This document shows positions 7,401-15,688 of a stretch of DNA of 64,000 bases, piece after piece. How positions within the stretch are numbered: the first letter of the stretch is position 1; every line of letters starts with the position of its first letter. Source of the stretch: Williamsia sp. DF01-3. Lineage in GTDB: Bacteria; Actinomycetota; Actinomycetes; Mycobacteriales; Mycobacteriaceae. Made by a program: the position numbers and the translations under genes. Under the pieces are notes generated by a model. That model was not told where the DNA came from, did not search any database, and saw only the letters and a program-made list of their open reading frames with translations. The stretch covers positions 806,001 through 870,000 of the forward strand of contig NZ_JALKFS010000005.1 in assembly GCF_023051145.1 (NCBI RefSeq). The letters are read 5' to 3'.

Positions 7401-8662
7401 TGACGTGCTCCTTCGGTCGCGGCAGCCAGAGCCGCGGTTGTGGGTTCGGCGGACCTGCCGGGCCAGAAGGCGTATCCGTAGTCGGGGACGCCGCTGCGCA
7501 TGGCGACGCGGCGCAGCACCACCGCGCCGGACTGGCCGATCTCGATGTCACCGGCGACTGCTGCGGTGACCTTCAGGAGCACGCGCACCGGACTGTCCGT
7601 GAGCTGAACCAATGCGATCGTGTACGGACTGGGCAGATCGGGCACCGGGATCTCGATGGTCGTGTGGGTGTACACCTCGCCCGTGCGGGGAAGTGGCTGC
7701 AGGGTGTACTCGGTCTGCAGCGTTCCCGCATCGTCGACCCGGTGACGCGGCGGGAAGACAGGTTCGTCGTCGCCGGGGAAGATCGCTGCTTCCCAACGCA
7801 GCTTCGGCTCGAAGGCACGCGAGTAGGCAGCCAGGGAGATCGGGATCCCGATCCCCGGGGCGACAATCGCCTTGGGCAATTCCCCGGAAAGGGTCTCGTC
7901 GCGCGTGACCACCGCTGTGGTGGCGCCCAGGTGCAGCGTGGCGCTGGCGGCAACCGACTGCTCGGTGGCCAGGATCAGGCCCGGCTGACCGGACTCGACA
8001 GCCTCCGCGAGTACCCGGATGGCAGCGCTCGCCCCGGCACTCGGATCGTTGATCGGGGCCTTCTTGTAGGCACCGCCGACATGTGCGGCCTTGACTCCGG
8101 CGACGGCGGCCACCACCAGGTCCTGTTGCCCGGTTGAGCTGAGCCGAGCGACCGTGGCCTTGACACCGACCTCACGCTGCAATCGCGGGTCTGCGTACTC
8201 GTGGCGTTCGCCTTGGTCGGTGCGGATCACCACCGGAAGGTTGCGGGTTTGCCCACCCACGGCAACCAGTCGGGTGCCCGCGGGTGAGGTCCCGGTCAGT
8301 ACCGCTCCGGCGGCCGCTGTTGTCTGCGAATCGTCGGCGGCGATGATCAGCGTATGCGGATCAGCCGACGTCACCTGGTCGAGGACCGCAGGGGCACCTC
8401 CGAGAACCTCGGTGATCGGCACGTCGGGGTCGAGTGAGAGGCCGGCCAGCAGCACCGCGGCGTTACCGCCCTCGATGAGCGGCATGTTCCGGGACACGAT
8501 GACAACGCGCTGCGCGTGGCGTGCGGGGTCGGCCGCGCGGCCGGCCGCGACGGCCATGGTGACCGCGTCCTCGTCCGGACCGCGAACCCGTTTCCCAGCT
8601 TTGGTCCACGGCGGCAGGTACGTCCCGATCGCTACGATCTCACTCAAGGTTTCGCCATTCAT
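7397..8662 (-). CDS. Cys-free HMG-CoA-synthase-like protein fused to a DUF35 OB-fold
   Basis: A 421-aa two-domain protein. Residues about 1-270 resemble archaeal-type HMG-CoA synthase: EIVAIGTYLPPW, a GPDEDAVTMAV segment and LIIAADDSQ. Residues about 290-400 resemble the DUF35 OB-fold (LPRTGEVYTHTTIEIP, PYTIALVQL, RVLLKV). The protein contains no cysteine at all: the synthase nucleophile segment reads ITEVLGGAPAVLDQV, and the zinc-ribbon cysteines usual in DUF35 are absent. It is therefore probably a non-catalytic scaffold or acyl-CoA-binding partner of the thiolase encoded next (4-nt overlap). ATG 8662 is preferred; a TTG at 8686 is an alternative. Domain assignment is from pattern, not from a search. 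Confidence 0.75.
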   Translation of the reverse strand: MNGETLSEIVAIGTYLPPWTKAGKRVRGPDEDAVTMAVAAGRAADPARHAQRVVIVSRNMPLIEGGNAAVLLAGLSLDPDVPITEVLGGAPAVLDQVTSADPHTLIIAADDSQTTAAAGAVLTGTSPAGTRLVAVGGQTRNLPVVIRTDQGERHEYADPRLQREVGVKATVARLSSTGQQDLVVAAVAGVKAAHVGGAYKKAPINDPSAGASAAIRVLAEAVESGQPGLILATEQSVAASATLHLGATTAVVTRDETLSGELPKAIVAPGIGIPISLAAYSRAFEPKLRWEAAIFPGDDEPVFPPRHRVDDAGTLQTEYTLQPLPRTGEVYTHTTIEIPVPDLPSPYTIALVQLTDSPVRVLLKVTAAVAGDIEIGQSGAVVLRRVAMRSGVPDYGYAFWPGRSAEPTTAALAAATEGARQ

Positions 8663-8702
8663 CCGATGTGCGCCAGTGTGGCCCAACGACTTTCTAATAG
8701 GG

Positions 8703-8724
8703 TATATAGTTAGCTGATTAGGGG
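8703..8724. promoter_or_regulatory. Candidate operator with core TTAGCTGATTA
   Basis: TATATAGTTAGCTGATTAGG lies in the 116-bp divergent gap between the HMGCS-like gene and the acyl-CoA dehydrogenase at 8779. The core TTAGCTGATTA (8710-8720) ends 58 nt before that start. An 18-nt stretch matches 16 positions at 62029-62046, which is also about 57 nt before a start codon. Similar cores occur at 20797-20807 and 48305-48315. Shared regulator binding or a shared promoter element is inferred. Confidence 0.5.
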
Positions 8725-8778
8725 CAACTGTGCGTTTGGTCCGCAGCGTATGGGCGTCGGTGCCCGGGAGGGATCCAC

Positions 8779-9951
8779 ATGAGCGGTTCGTTTGCCCTAC
8801 TGGGTATGCATCACGAGGAGCTCGACGCCGTTCGCGGCCGGATCCGCGAGTTCCTCGCGGCAGACCGTGCGGAGTTCGGCTGGAAGCCCGCCGTCGACTC
8901 GTGGTTGTCGCGCTGGGATCCGGATTTCAGCGTCAGGCTCGGCGAGGCCGGCCTGCTGGGTCTGACGATTCCCGAGAACTACGGTGGCCGCGGCAGTGAA
9001 CATCTGCACCGCTACGTCGTCACCGAAGAGCTGCTTGCCCAGGGCGCGCCGGTGGCGGCGCACTGGGTGGCCGACCGGCAGGTGGCGCCTACCCTGCTCC
9101 GATTCGGCACCGAAGAGCAGAAAACCCGGATCTTGCCCGAGATAGCAAGTGGCCGTTTCTATTCCGCGATCGGGATGAGCGAGCACGGTGCCGGTTCCGA
9201 TCTGGCTGCGGTGAAAACCAAGGCCACCAGGGCCGAGGGTGGCTGGATCATCAACGGCACGAAAGTGTGGACGAGCGGCGCACATCACGCGCACATGGTG
9301 GTTGTCCTCGCCAGGACCACGCCGGTTGATCCCGAGGCGCGGCACAAGGGTTTCAGCCAGTTCCTGGTCCCGACCGACGCCGCGGGCGTCGACATCAGCC
9401 CGATCGAACTGATGTCGGGTGAGCACCACTTCAACGAGGTCGCGCTGACTGACGTGTTCGTTCCCGACTCGGAGGTTCTCGGTGAGGTCGGCAACGGATG
9501 GCACCAGGTGACCGCAGAATTGTCCTACGAGCGCAGCGGCCCGGAGCGATTCCTCTCCACGATGCCTCTCCTGCTGGCGGTGATCGGCTGGCTGAGCGCC
9601 GGGGATTTCTCGCCGTCGCCGTCGATCACCGCAGCAGTCGGAGATCTGGGGTCGCGGGTGATCGCCCTGCGGCAGTTGTCGACAGCTGTTGCGCGGGCGC
9701 TCGAGGCAGGCGACTCACCTGCGAACCAGGCCGCCCTCGTCAAGGATCTCGGTACGAGGTTCGAACAGGATTCGGTTGATCTCGTCTCCCGGCTCCTCGA
9801 CGACGTCGAGGCCGACACCGGTCGTGCGCCGACGCCCGAGATCGCCGAGTTGCTGCGAGACGCGCGGTTGCATCAGGCGCTGTTCACGCTGCGTGGAGGG
9901 ACCAACGAGGTACTGCGCGGTGTCATCGCCCGCGGTTTGGGCCTTCGGTAA
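8779..9951 (+). CDS. Acyl-CoA dehydrogenase, alpha-type (FadE)
   Basis: A 390-aa FAD-dependent acyl-CoA dehydrogenase that forms the 2,3-double bond of an acyl-CoA and passes electrons to ETF. Visible motifs are GLTIPENYGGRG, GMSEHGAGSDLA (substrate/FAD loop), IINGTKVWTSGA and the C-terminal RGGTNEVLRG. SYERSGPER at the helix-G position offers a catalytic Glu as in isovaleryl-CoA-dehydrogenase-like members (inference). ATG 8779 follows GGGAGG. The next gene encodes a beta-type partner that lacks the GAGSD loop; such adjacent pairs form alpha2beta2 heterotetramers in actinobacterial steroid side-chain oxidation. The probable control site is at 8703-8724. Confidence 0.9.
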   Translation: MSGSFALLGMHHEELDAVRGRIREFLAADRAEFGWKPAVDSWLSRWDPDFSVRLGEAGLLGLTIPENYGGRGSEHLHRYVVTEELLAQGAPVAAHWVADRQVAPTLLRFGTEEQKTRILPEIASGRFYSAIGMSEHGAGSDLAAVKTKATRAEGGWIINGTKVWTSGAHHAHMVVVLARTTPVDPEARHKGFSQFLVPTDAAGVDISPIELMSGEHHFNEVALTDVFVPDSEVLGEVGNGWHQVTAELSYERSGPERFLSTMPLLLAVIGWLSAGDFSPSPSITAAVGDLGSRVIALRQLSTAVARALEAGDSPANQAALVKDLGTRFEQDSVDLVSRLLDDVEADTGRAPTPEIAELLRDARLHQALFTLRGGTNEVLRGVIARGLGLR

Positions 9952-9963
9952 AGGAGTGTGGAC

Positions 9964-11097
9964 ATGACCACGGTGGACACTGGAAGGGATGCGATGGCCG
10001 GGCTCGGCGACACATCATCGGAGGAGGCCGACGCAGATCTGAGGGAACTCGTCGCCGATCTCGGTGCCCGCTCGCGCGACCGACTCACCGGTCGGCGTGG
10101 TCGACCGGCCGGCATCGACAAAGTGCTCTGGGCGAACCTCGAAGAAACGGGTCTGAGCCGCTTGACGACCACGGCCGAGCTCGAGGCCGGGCCCGCACAG
10201 GCTGCCGTCGTTCTTCGAGAGCTCGCGGGCTTCGCCTGCCCGGTCCCGGTTGCCGAGACCGATCTGCTGGGGGCGTGGCTTGCGGCCGAGACCGCCCTGA
10301 CGGTTCCCGAAACAGGGGCGTTGACAATCGGTTTCGGTGTTGCGATTGCCGAGGGTGACGTGCTGAGAGCTACCGTGGACGATGTGCCGTGGGCCGGGGA
10401 TTGCGCGGCCGTGCTGGCGGTGCTCGACCACGACGGACGCCGATCGGTCGGGGTGATCGATCCATCCGCGCAACCGCTCACCACCACCGACAACCTGGCC
10501 GGTGAGCCACGCGGGCGCATCGAGGTCGCGATGAGCCGGGACGAAGGCGCAGCGTTGTCCGAATCGGCGTATTGCGAACTGATCCGCCGCGGTGCGTGGG
10601 CCCGGAGCGTACAGACGCTGGGAAGTCTGCAGTCGGCGATGCAACTGACTGTCTCCCACACCCGCGGCCGGGAGCAGTTCGGGCGCAGTCTGAGCAAGTT
10701 CCAATCGGTACAGCACCAACTGGCAGCGATGGCCGGGTCGCTCGACAAGGCCCGAGCCTCGGTGGCACTGGCGGTGGCAGCGGCCACCGATACGGGATTT
10801 GCAAGCGTGGAGACCGATTTCGCCGTCGCCGTCGCCAAGGTGACGCTGGGGCACTGCGTCGATGAGGTCGTCAACTCCGCCCATCAACTCCATGGCGCGA
10901 TCGGGGTGACGGCCGAACACGAACTGTGGTTGCACACCACTCGGGCCCGTAGCGCGATCGCCGAGTTCGGGTCACCCCGCCGATGGTCTCAGAGGCTGGG
11001 GGAACTGCTCCTGGCGTCGGACGATCCGTGGGACGTACTGACCGCATCGGTCGGTCTCGACCCCGATGGCGCGTCGGAAGGCTTGCGCAATGGCTGA
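9964..11097 (+). CDS. Acyl-CoA dehydrogenase, beta-type partner subunit
   Basis: A 377-aa acyl-CoA-dehydrogenase-fold protein. The C-terminal half is recognisable from TLGSLQSAMQLTVSHTRGRE, FGRSLSKFQSVQHQLA and LHGAIGVTAEHELWLHTTRA. The central SEPGAGSD-type loop and a helix-G Glu are missing, as in the non-catalytic or half-site beta subunits of heteromeric actinobacterial dehydrogenases. ATG 9964 is chosen because AAGGAG (9951-9956) is 7 nt away; GTG 9958 would be too close. It is 12 nt downstream of the alpha-type gene and overlaps the crotonase start by 8 nt, so the three genes form one operon. Assignment as partner of the 8779 product is inference from adjacency. Confidence 0.85.
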   Translation: MTTVDTGRDAMAGLGDTSSEEADADLRELVADLGARSRDRLTGRRGRPAGIDKVLWANLEETGLSRLTTTAELEAGPAQAAVVLRELAGFACPVPVAETDLLGAWLAAETALTVPETGALTIGFGVAIAEGDVLRATVDDVPWAGDCAAVLAVLDHDGRRSVGVIDPSAQPLTTTDNLAGEPRGRIEVAMSRDEGAALSESAYCELIRRGAWARSVQTLGSLQSAMQLTVSHTRGREQFGRSLSKFQSVQHQLAAMAGSLDKARASVALAVAAATDTGFASVETDFAVAVAKVTLGHCVDEVVNSAHQLHGAIGVTAEHELWLHTTRARSAIAEFGSPRRWSQRLGELLLASDDPWDVLTASVGLDPDGASEGLRNG

Positions 11098-11875
11098 CCA
11101 CCAGTGGCAGGTCGACGATCACATCGGCACGTTGACGTTGGATCGGCCAGATCGGGGGAACTCCTTCACCTTCGCGATGGTCGATGCGATGACGGAGGTG
11201 ATCCGGCGAGCCGGTACCGATGATGCCGTGCGCGTCATCGTGATCACAGGCAGTGGCGACCGGTCGTTCTGCTCGGGCATGGACACGCGTGAGTTCGCCG
11301 GTCTCGAATTGACCCCGCTGCAGCGCAAACATCAGCTGCACGAACACGTCCACGAGCTGATCAGGGCGATCGATTCGTGCGACAAGCCGATCATCGCGGC
11401 GATCAACGGACATGCCCAGGGTGCCGGACTCGACCTGGCCCTGGCGTGCGACATGCGAGTGATGTCGCGCAGTGCCCGGGTCTCGGAGGTGTACGTCTCG
11501 ATCGGTCTGACCTCCGGTGCCGGGGGCGCCTACTTCCTCCCGCGGATCGTGGGCCGGGGCAAGGCGATGGAGATGCTGCTGACCGGCGCAGCGATCGACG
11601 CCGTCGAGGCAGAGAGGATCGGTCTGGTCAACAGCCTGGCCGACAGTGACAACCTGCCCGCGGCCGCACGTGCGCTGGCCGCGTCGATCGCCAAACACGC
11701 ACCGACCACCGTGCGGGTGATGAAGCGTTCCATCGATCAGGCATCGCGGTCCGACCTCGACACCGCGCTTGATCTGCTGTCGTCGCACTACGCGGTCCTG
11801 GTGAGCACCGATGACGCCGCCGAGGCGATCGCGGCGATGCGGGACAAGCGCACCCCGAACTACACCGGGAACTGA
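11090..11875 (+). CDS. Enoyl-CoA hydratase/isomerase (crotonase) with both catalytic Glu
   Basis: A 261-aa crotonase. The oxyanion-hole segments are FCSGMDTREFA and INGHAQGAGLDLALACD. Both hydratase glutamates appear conserved, in SEVYVSIGL and KAMEMLLTG (equivalents of E144 and E164 of rat mitochondrial hydratase), so water addition to the 2-enoyl-CoA made by the upstream dehydrogenase pair is the natural role. ATG 11090 overlaps the stop of the preceding gene (11090-11097), and a GGAAGG site precedes it. Its 3' end overlaps the convergent CoA-transferase pseudogene by 16 nt. Acyl specificity is unknown. Confidence 0.9.
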   Translation: MADHQWQVDDHIGTLTLDRPDRGNSFTFAMVDAMTEVIRRAGTDDAVRVIVITGSGDRSFCSGMDTREFAGLELTPLQRKHQLHEHVHELIRAIDSCDKPIIAAINGHAQGAGLDLALACDMRVMSRSARVSEVYVSIGLTSGAGGAYFLPRIVGRGKAMEMLLTGAAIDAVEAERIGLVNSLADSDNLPAAARALAASIAKHAPTTVRVMKRSIDQASRSDLDTALDLLSSHYAVLVSTDDAAEAIAAMRDKRTPNYTGN

Positions 11876-13006
11876 CGTCGGCGTCCCGGTCGGTCGGCCG
11901 TGGCCCAGATGGACCGGATCGATTCCTCCGGGACGGGCAGGGCCGGAGGCGGTGTCGGTGTTCGTGAGAAGCGCGGCGCCGCGGCGGCTGGGCCACCCCG
12001 GCGACCTCGACGATCGACTTGCGGTGCCGGAACTGGGGGTCGTCGGGTGCGTCGGCAAAACCGAGTACCGGCGTGACGCAGCAATCCACGGCCGCGAAGA
12101 ACTGTGCCCAGTCGTCCTGTGTCCTGGCCGAGAACCGTTCGGCGATCATCGAGCGCAGAGCCGGCCACGCTGTCCGGTCGTCGTACGGAGGTGCGGTGGC
12201 CTCGTCGATGTCGAGCGCAGCCAGAAACCGTGAATAGAAGTGTGGCTCAAACGCTCCGACCGCCATGTAGCGCCCGTCGGCACACTCGTAGGTGTCCCAG
12301 AACGGGCAGCTGCCATCCACCATGTTGGTTCCCCGGGTATCGGACCAGTAGCCACTCGGACGAAGTGCCCACGCCTGCTGGCTCAGTACCAGCGCGCCTT
12401 CGGCCATTGCGATGTCGACCACCTGTCCCTGCCCCGATGAAGTGCGTTCCCACAGAGCGGACAGGATGCCGGTCACAGCAAACATCGATCCCCCGGCGAA
12501 TCCGGTGATCAGGTTCAGCGGTGGGTCGGACGCGAATCGGCCGGTCCCATCGAGTGCAGTATGCCGGTGGGTGCAACAAAGTTGATGTCATGGCCGGCGG
12601 TCCTGCTGCGCGGTCCATCCTGCCCCCAGCCGGTCAGCCGGGCATAGATCAATTGCGGGTTGCGCGTGAGCAATTCGTCTGGCCCGAGACCAAGCCGTTC
12701 GGCCACCCCGGGCCGAAATCCCTCGATCAGGACGTCGGCCCGGGTGGCCAGTGCGCTGACGTCGTCGATCGCGAGCCGATCCTTGAGATCAGCGGTGAGG
12801 AGCCGGCGACCGCGAAGCATGTGCGTGGGCGTTCCGTCGCCCCCTGGACGCTGCACCCGCACGACGTCGGCACCGAGATCCGCGAGCACCATGGCCGCGT
12901 GCCCGGTGGGGCCGATGTTGGCCAGCTCCACCACTTTCAGGCCGGCGAGCGGACCGGTACCCGCCGCGCCGGTGGCGTGGTCGACGCCCACCGAGGCCGG
13001 TGTCAA
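11860..13006 (-). pseudogene. CaiB/BaiF family CoA-transferase, disrupted by two apparent frameshifts
   Basis: Type III CoA-transferase moving CoA between acids. The N-terminal part is clear ([73 protein letters not shown]). Reading then has to slip by one nt near 12510-12530 to continue [18 protein letters not shown] and GQGQVVDIAMAEGA. A second slip near 11990-12000 is needed to go from SIVEVAGVAQ to APRFSRTPTPPPALPVPEES and the stop at 11860. Both behave as 1-nt deletions in GC-rich runs. The start is TTG 13006 (overlapping the crotonase stop) or GTG 12991. It is the last gene of the 16878-11860 operon. Either it is inactivated or the assembly has two errors; with both corrected it would be about 382 aa. 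Confidence 0.75.
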
Positions 13007-13797
13007 TGCGAATCCTTGCTCTGTGCCGCGGTCTTGTTCTGTGCGCGACCGTGTTCGATCACCGCTCTGGTGCTCTCGGCGAGGGCAAGCGCTTGCGCTG
13101 TCCAAGCCTTGTTGACCTGCGCTTCGCGTTCGACGGCCCGCGCGATCTGGTCCGCTGACACCGCATCGTAGAGTTGCCAGATCTCGGCGAGAGTGGCCGG
13201 GTCGGTGGCGGTGAACGACTCGGCCACAACGAGTCCACGTTCGCGCAAACCGGCCGATTCCACGACCTCGTTGACCAGGCCCCAGTCGAGTGCGGTTGCG
13301 GCGTCGATGTAGCGACCGGTGCCACTCATCTGTCTGGCGCGCCGGACACCGACCGCCTCGACGAGTCGGGCGGTGAGTCCGCCCCCGGGCACGATGCCGA
13401 CCCGCGCATGGGTGTCGGCGAAACGTGCGTTTTCCGAGGCGATCAGCAGATCGCAGGCCAACGCGAGTTCGAAACCGCCGGTCACCGCGGGACCGTCGAC
13501 CAGCCCGATCACCGGTGTGCGGCATCGGGAGACCCCCTCGATGCAATTCTCGACTTCGTCTGGGCCGGCGAACCCGTGTTCGGCCAGCTCCTTGAGGTCC
13601 ATTCCTGCGCAGAACGCCCCTCCCGCGCCCGCCAGCAGGATGACCGCCGTCGAATCATCGGAGTCAGCTGCCGCCAAGGCGTCGACCAGCTCTCGATTCA
13701 GAGCCTGGGACAACGCATTTCGGGCCACAGGGCGATTGAGCGTGATGAGGCGGCTGGTGCCGATCTGCTCGACGAGAACCAGGTTCTCGGATGTCAT
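13003..13797 (-). CDS. Crotonase-family protein without hydratase Glu pair
   Basis: A 264-aa enoyl-CoA hydratase/isomerase homologue. Oxyanion-hole segments are [11 protein letters not shown] and [17 protein letters not shown]. At the positions of the two hydratase glutamates it has [11 protein letters not shown] and [10 protein letters not shown], so neither Glu is evident; isomerase, thioesterase-like or C-C hydrolase activity is possible instead. ATG 13797 has AGGAGA close upstream and overlaps the GntR stop (ATGA, 13794-13797). Within the minus-strand operon it follows a regulator and precedes a CoA-transferase gene. The C-terminus is Lys/Gln-rich ([13 protein letters not shown]). Confidence 0.85.
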   Translation of the reverse strand: MTSENLVLVEQIGTSRLITLNRPVARNALSQALNRELVDALAAADSDDSTAVILLAGAGGAFCAGMDLKELAEHGFAGPDEVENCIEGVSRCRTPVIGLVDGPAVTGGFELALACDLLIASENARFADTHARVGIVPGGGLTARLVEAVGVRRARQMSGTGRYIDAATALDWGLVNEVVESAGLRERGLVVAESFTATDPATLAEIWQLYDAVSADQIARAVEREAQVNKAWTAQALALAESTRAVIEHGRAQNKTAAQSKDSH

Positions 13798-14510
13798 GAC
13801 TCTCCTGTCGACGAGGTGGATGGGATCCGGTGGGACGAGACCGATTGCCGGCGGCTCATGCCACGCAGGCGTCGACGGACGCTGCGGACCGCTGCGAGGG
13901 TATCGCCGGCTTCGAGGGCCTCGACCAGTTCGACGCTGTGTTGGTGTATCCACTGAAGTTCGCCCTCTGAAGGTCGGACGCCGTGGGTACGTGCCAGGTT
14001 GGTGCCGATGTGGATGAACAGCGACAGTACGGGGTTGCCCGACAGCCGCGCGAGTTCGGTGTAGACGGTCACCGGTTCGAACCGAAGGTCTCCCACGTTG
14101 ACCTCCGCGGCCAGTATCTCCCGCATTCGAGTCAACCCGTCCGCATCAATGATCGCCGAAACCTGTTCGACTGCGGAAACTTCGAGTATCTCCATCATCT
14201 GGAACAGGTCGTCTGCGGCGAACCCGTCGTATTCCAGGAACAGCGAGGCCTGGTCGAGCACGGCCGATCGTTCGGGCGCGGTGACCACCAGCCCACCGCC
14301 GGGACCGCGGCGCGGCTTGGCGACGTGGCGGCTCTCGAGGATCCGGAACGCCTCGCGCACCACCGACCGGCCGACCTCGAATCGTTCCATGAAGGCGGTC
14401 TCGGATCCGAGGGCTGCACCCACCCGCCAACCGTCGGCGATCACCTCGTCTTCGATGCGCCGGGCGATCTCGGCGGCGCGGGTGCGCGATCGCACATTCT
14501 CGACGTTCAT
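13794..14510 (-). CDS. GntR/FadR-type transcriptional regulator (FCD domain)
   Basis: 238 aa. The N-terminal winged helix-turn-helix reads LGSETAFMERFEVGRSVVRE followed by AFRILESRHVAKPRRGPGGG, standard for FadR-like GntR proteins. The remainder is helical (DLFQMMEILEVSAVEQV, LARLSGNPVLSLFIHIGTNLA) and fits an FCD ligand domain. It sits in the middle of the operon: ATG 14510 overlaps the stop of the acyl-CoA dehydrogenase (14507-14510) and its own stop overlaps the crotonase start. A regulator made from within the unit it probably controls suggests feedback by a pathway acid or acyl-CoA (inference). It resembles the two GntR proteins at 46550 and 47335. Confidence 0.9.
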   Translation of the reverse strand: MNVENVRSRTRAAEIARRIEDEVIADGWRVGAALGSETAFMERFEVGRSVVREAFRILESRHVAKPRRGPGGGLVVTAPERSAVLDQASLFLEYDGFAADDLFQMMEILEVSAVEQVSAIIDADGLTRMREILAAEVNVGDLRFEPVTVYTELARLSGNPVLSLFIHIGTNLARTHGVRPSEGELQWIHQHSVELVEALEAGDTLAAVRSVRRRLRGMSRRQSVSSHRIPSTSSTGES

Positions 14511-15688
14511 GATGCGGCGGTAGCGGTAGCGGTACCCGGTTCGGCGAGATCTATCAGGCGGGCGAGTGTGCGCTTGTGCGTCTGGGCATCGCCGAGCAGC
14601 ACGGTGTCCGCGAACGCCCGCTTGAGGTACAGGTGCAGCGGATGGTCCCAGGTGAAACCGATCCCGCCATGCATCTGCAACGCATCCTCGACCAACTGCA
14701 ACGCAATACCGCTGCAATAGGATTCGGCCAGCGCCGCGGCCACCGCATGGTCCGCGGTGGAGTCGGCCGCCGTGGAAGCCGCATAGATCGCCGCCGCCCG
14801 CGCATGATTGATATTGATCCACATCTGCGCGGCGCGATGCCGCAGCGACTGATAGGAACCGATCGGACGACCGAACTGATGGCGGACCGTGAGGTACTCG
14901 GTGACCTGCGAGAGAGCCCACTCGCCGATGCCGACCTGCTCGGACGCCAGGAGCGCCGCGCCGGTCTCCAGTGCGGATGTCACCGCGTCGTCGGCCGTCT
15001 CTCCCGTGGCGACGACCGTGGCGCGAACGCCGCTGAACACCAGGTCACTGGCGGGGCGAGTGCTGTCGATGCCGGTTCGCCGGGTGGTGGCGACGCTCGA
15101 GATGTCGGAGCCGACCACGGTCAGGACTCGCGCGTCACCGAGCCAGGCCGGCACGATGAAGGCACCTGCGCCGGCAATGCCGATGACCTGGGATACGTTG
15201 CCGGACAACTCAACCGGCCCGTCGGGCGACCCGGTTGCCTGCACGGTCGGCTGGGCAATGGCGCCGAACGACCGCGTGGCGGGGACCGCGAGGGCGGCGA
15301 TCGCCCCGTCGGCGAGGTGGGCGGCCTGTTCTGCCGCGGCCGATGACCCCGAGCGTGCGCACCGCACAAGTGCGGTGGTCGCGATCACCGCACTCGAGAG
15401 GTACGGCACCGGTGCCAGCGAGCGACCGAGTTCGAGTAGGACCGCCGCACTCTCGCGAACCGATGCGCCCGCGCCGCCGAGGTCCTCGGGAACGAGCAGA
15501 CCCGCCAAACCGAGATCCTGCGAGATCGCCGTCCACAGCGCCTCATCGAAATCGGCACCGCGGTTGACGAATTCGAGTCGGAACGCGGGTGTGCACCGAG
15601 CGTCCAGCAGCGAGCGGAGCGTGGCCCGGACATCCTGGGCGGTCGAGTCTTCGACCATCGGGACCGGAGGGGGAGTGGTGATGGTCAT
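14507..15688 (-). CDS. Acyl-CoA dehydrogenase, beta-type partner subunit
   Basis: A 393-aa acyl-CoA-dehydrogenase-family protein. Motifs are GLLVPEDLGGAGAS, ASEQVGIGEWALSQVTEYL, FGRPIGSYQSLRHRAAQM and MHGGIGFTWDHPLHLYLKRA. The TEPGAGSD-type central loop is absent, which marks it as the beta-type half of a heteromeric enzyme. Its ATG (15688) overlaps the stop of the alpha-type gene upstream (15685-15688), giving strict translational coupling. In Mycobacterium tuberculosis such pairs (FadE/ChsE) dehydrogenate steroid side-chain acyl-CoAs. The C-terminus ends in an Ala/Thr-rich tail (TATATAAS). Confidence 0.87.
   Translation of the reverse strand: MTITTPPPVPMVEDSTAQDVRATLRSLLDARCTPAFRLEFVNRGADFDEALWTAISQDLGLAGLLVPEDLGGAGASVRESAAVLLELGRSLAPVPYLSSAVIATTALVRCARSGSSAAAEQAAHLADGAIAALAVPATRSFGAIAQPTVQATGSPDGPVELSGNVSQVIGIAGAGAFIVPAWLGDARVLTVVGSDISSVATTRRTGIDSTRPASDLVFSGVRATVVATGETADDAVTSALETGAALLASEQVGIGEWALSQVTEYLTVRHQFGRPIGSYQSLRHRAAQMWININHARAAAIYAASTAADSTADHAVAAALAESYCSGIALQLVEDALQMHGGIGFTWDHPLHLYLKRAFADTVLLGDAQTHKRTLARLIDLAEPGTATATAAS

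Noticed and set aside
10871-12058. 395-aa minus-strand frame across the crotonase and CoA-transferase
   Set aside because: Antisense shadow; the sense crotonase has all catalytic motifs.
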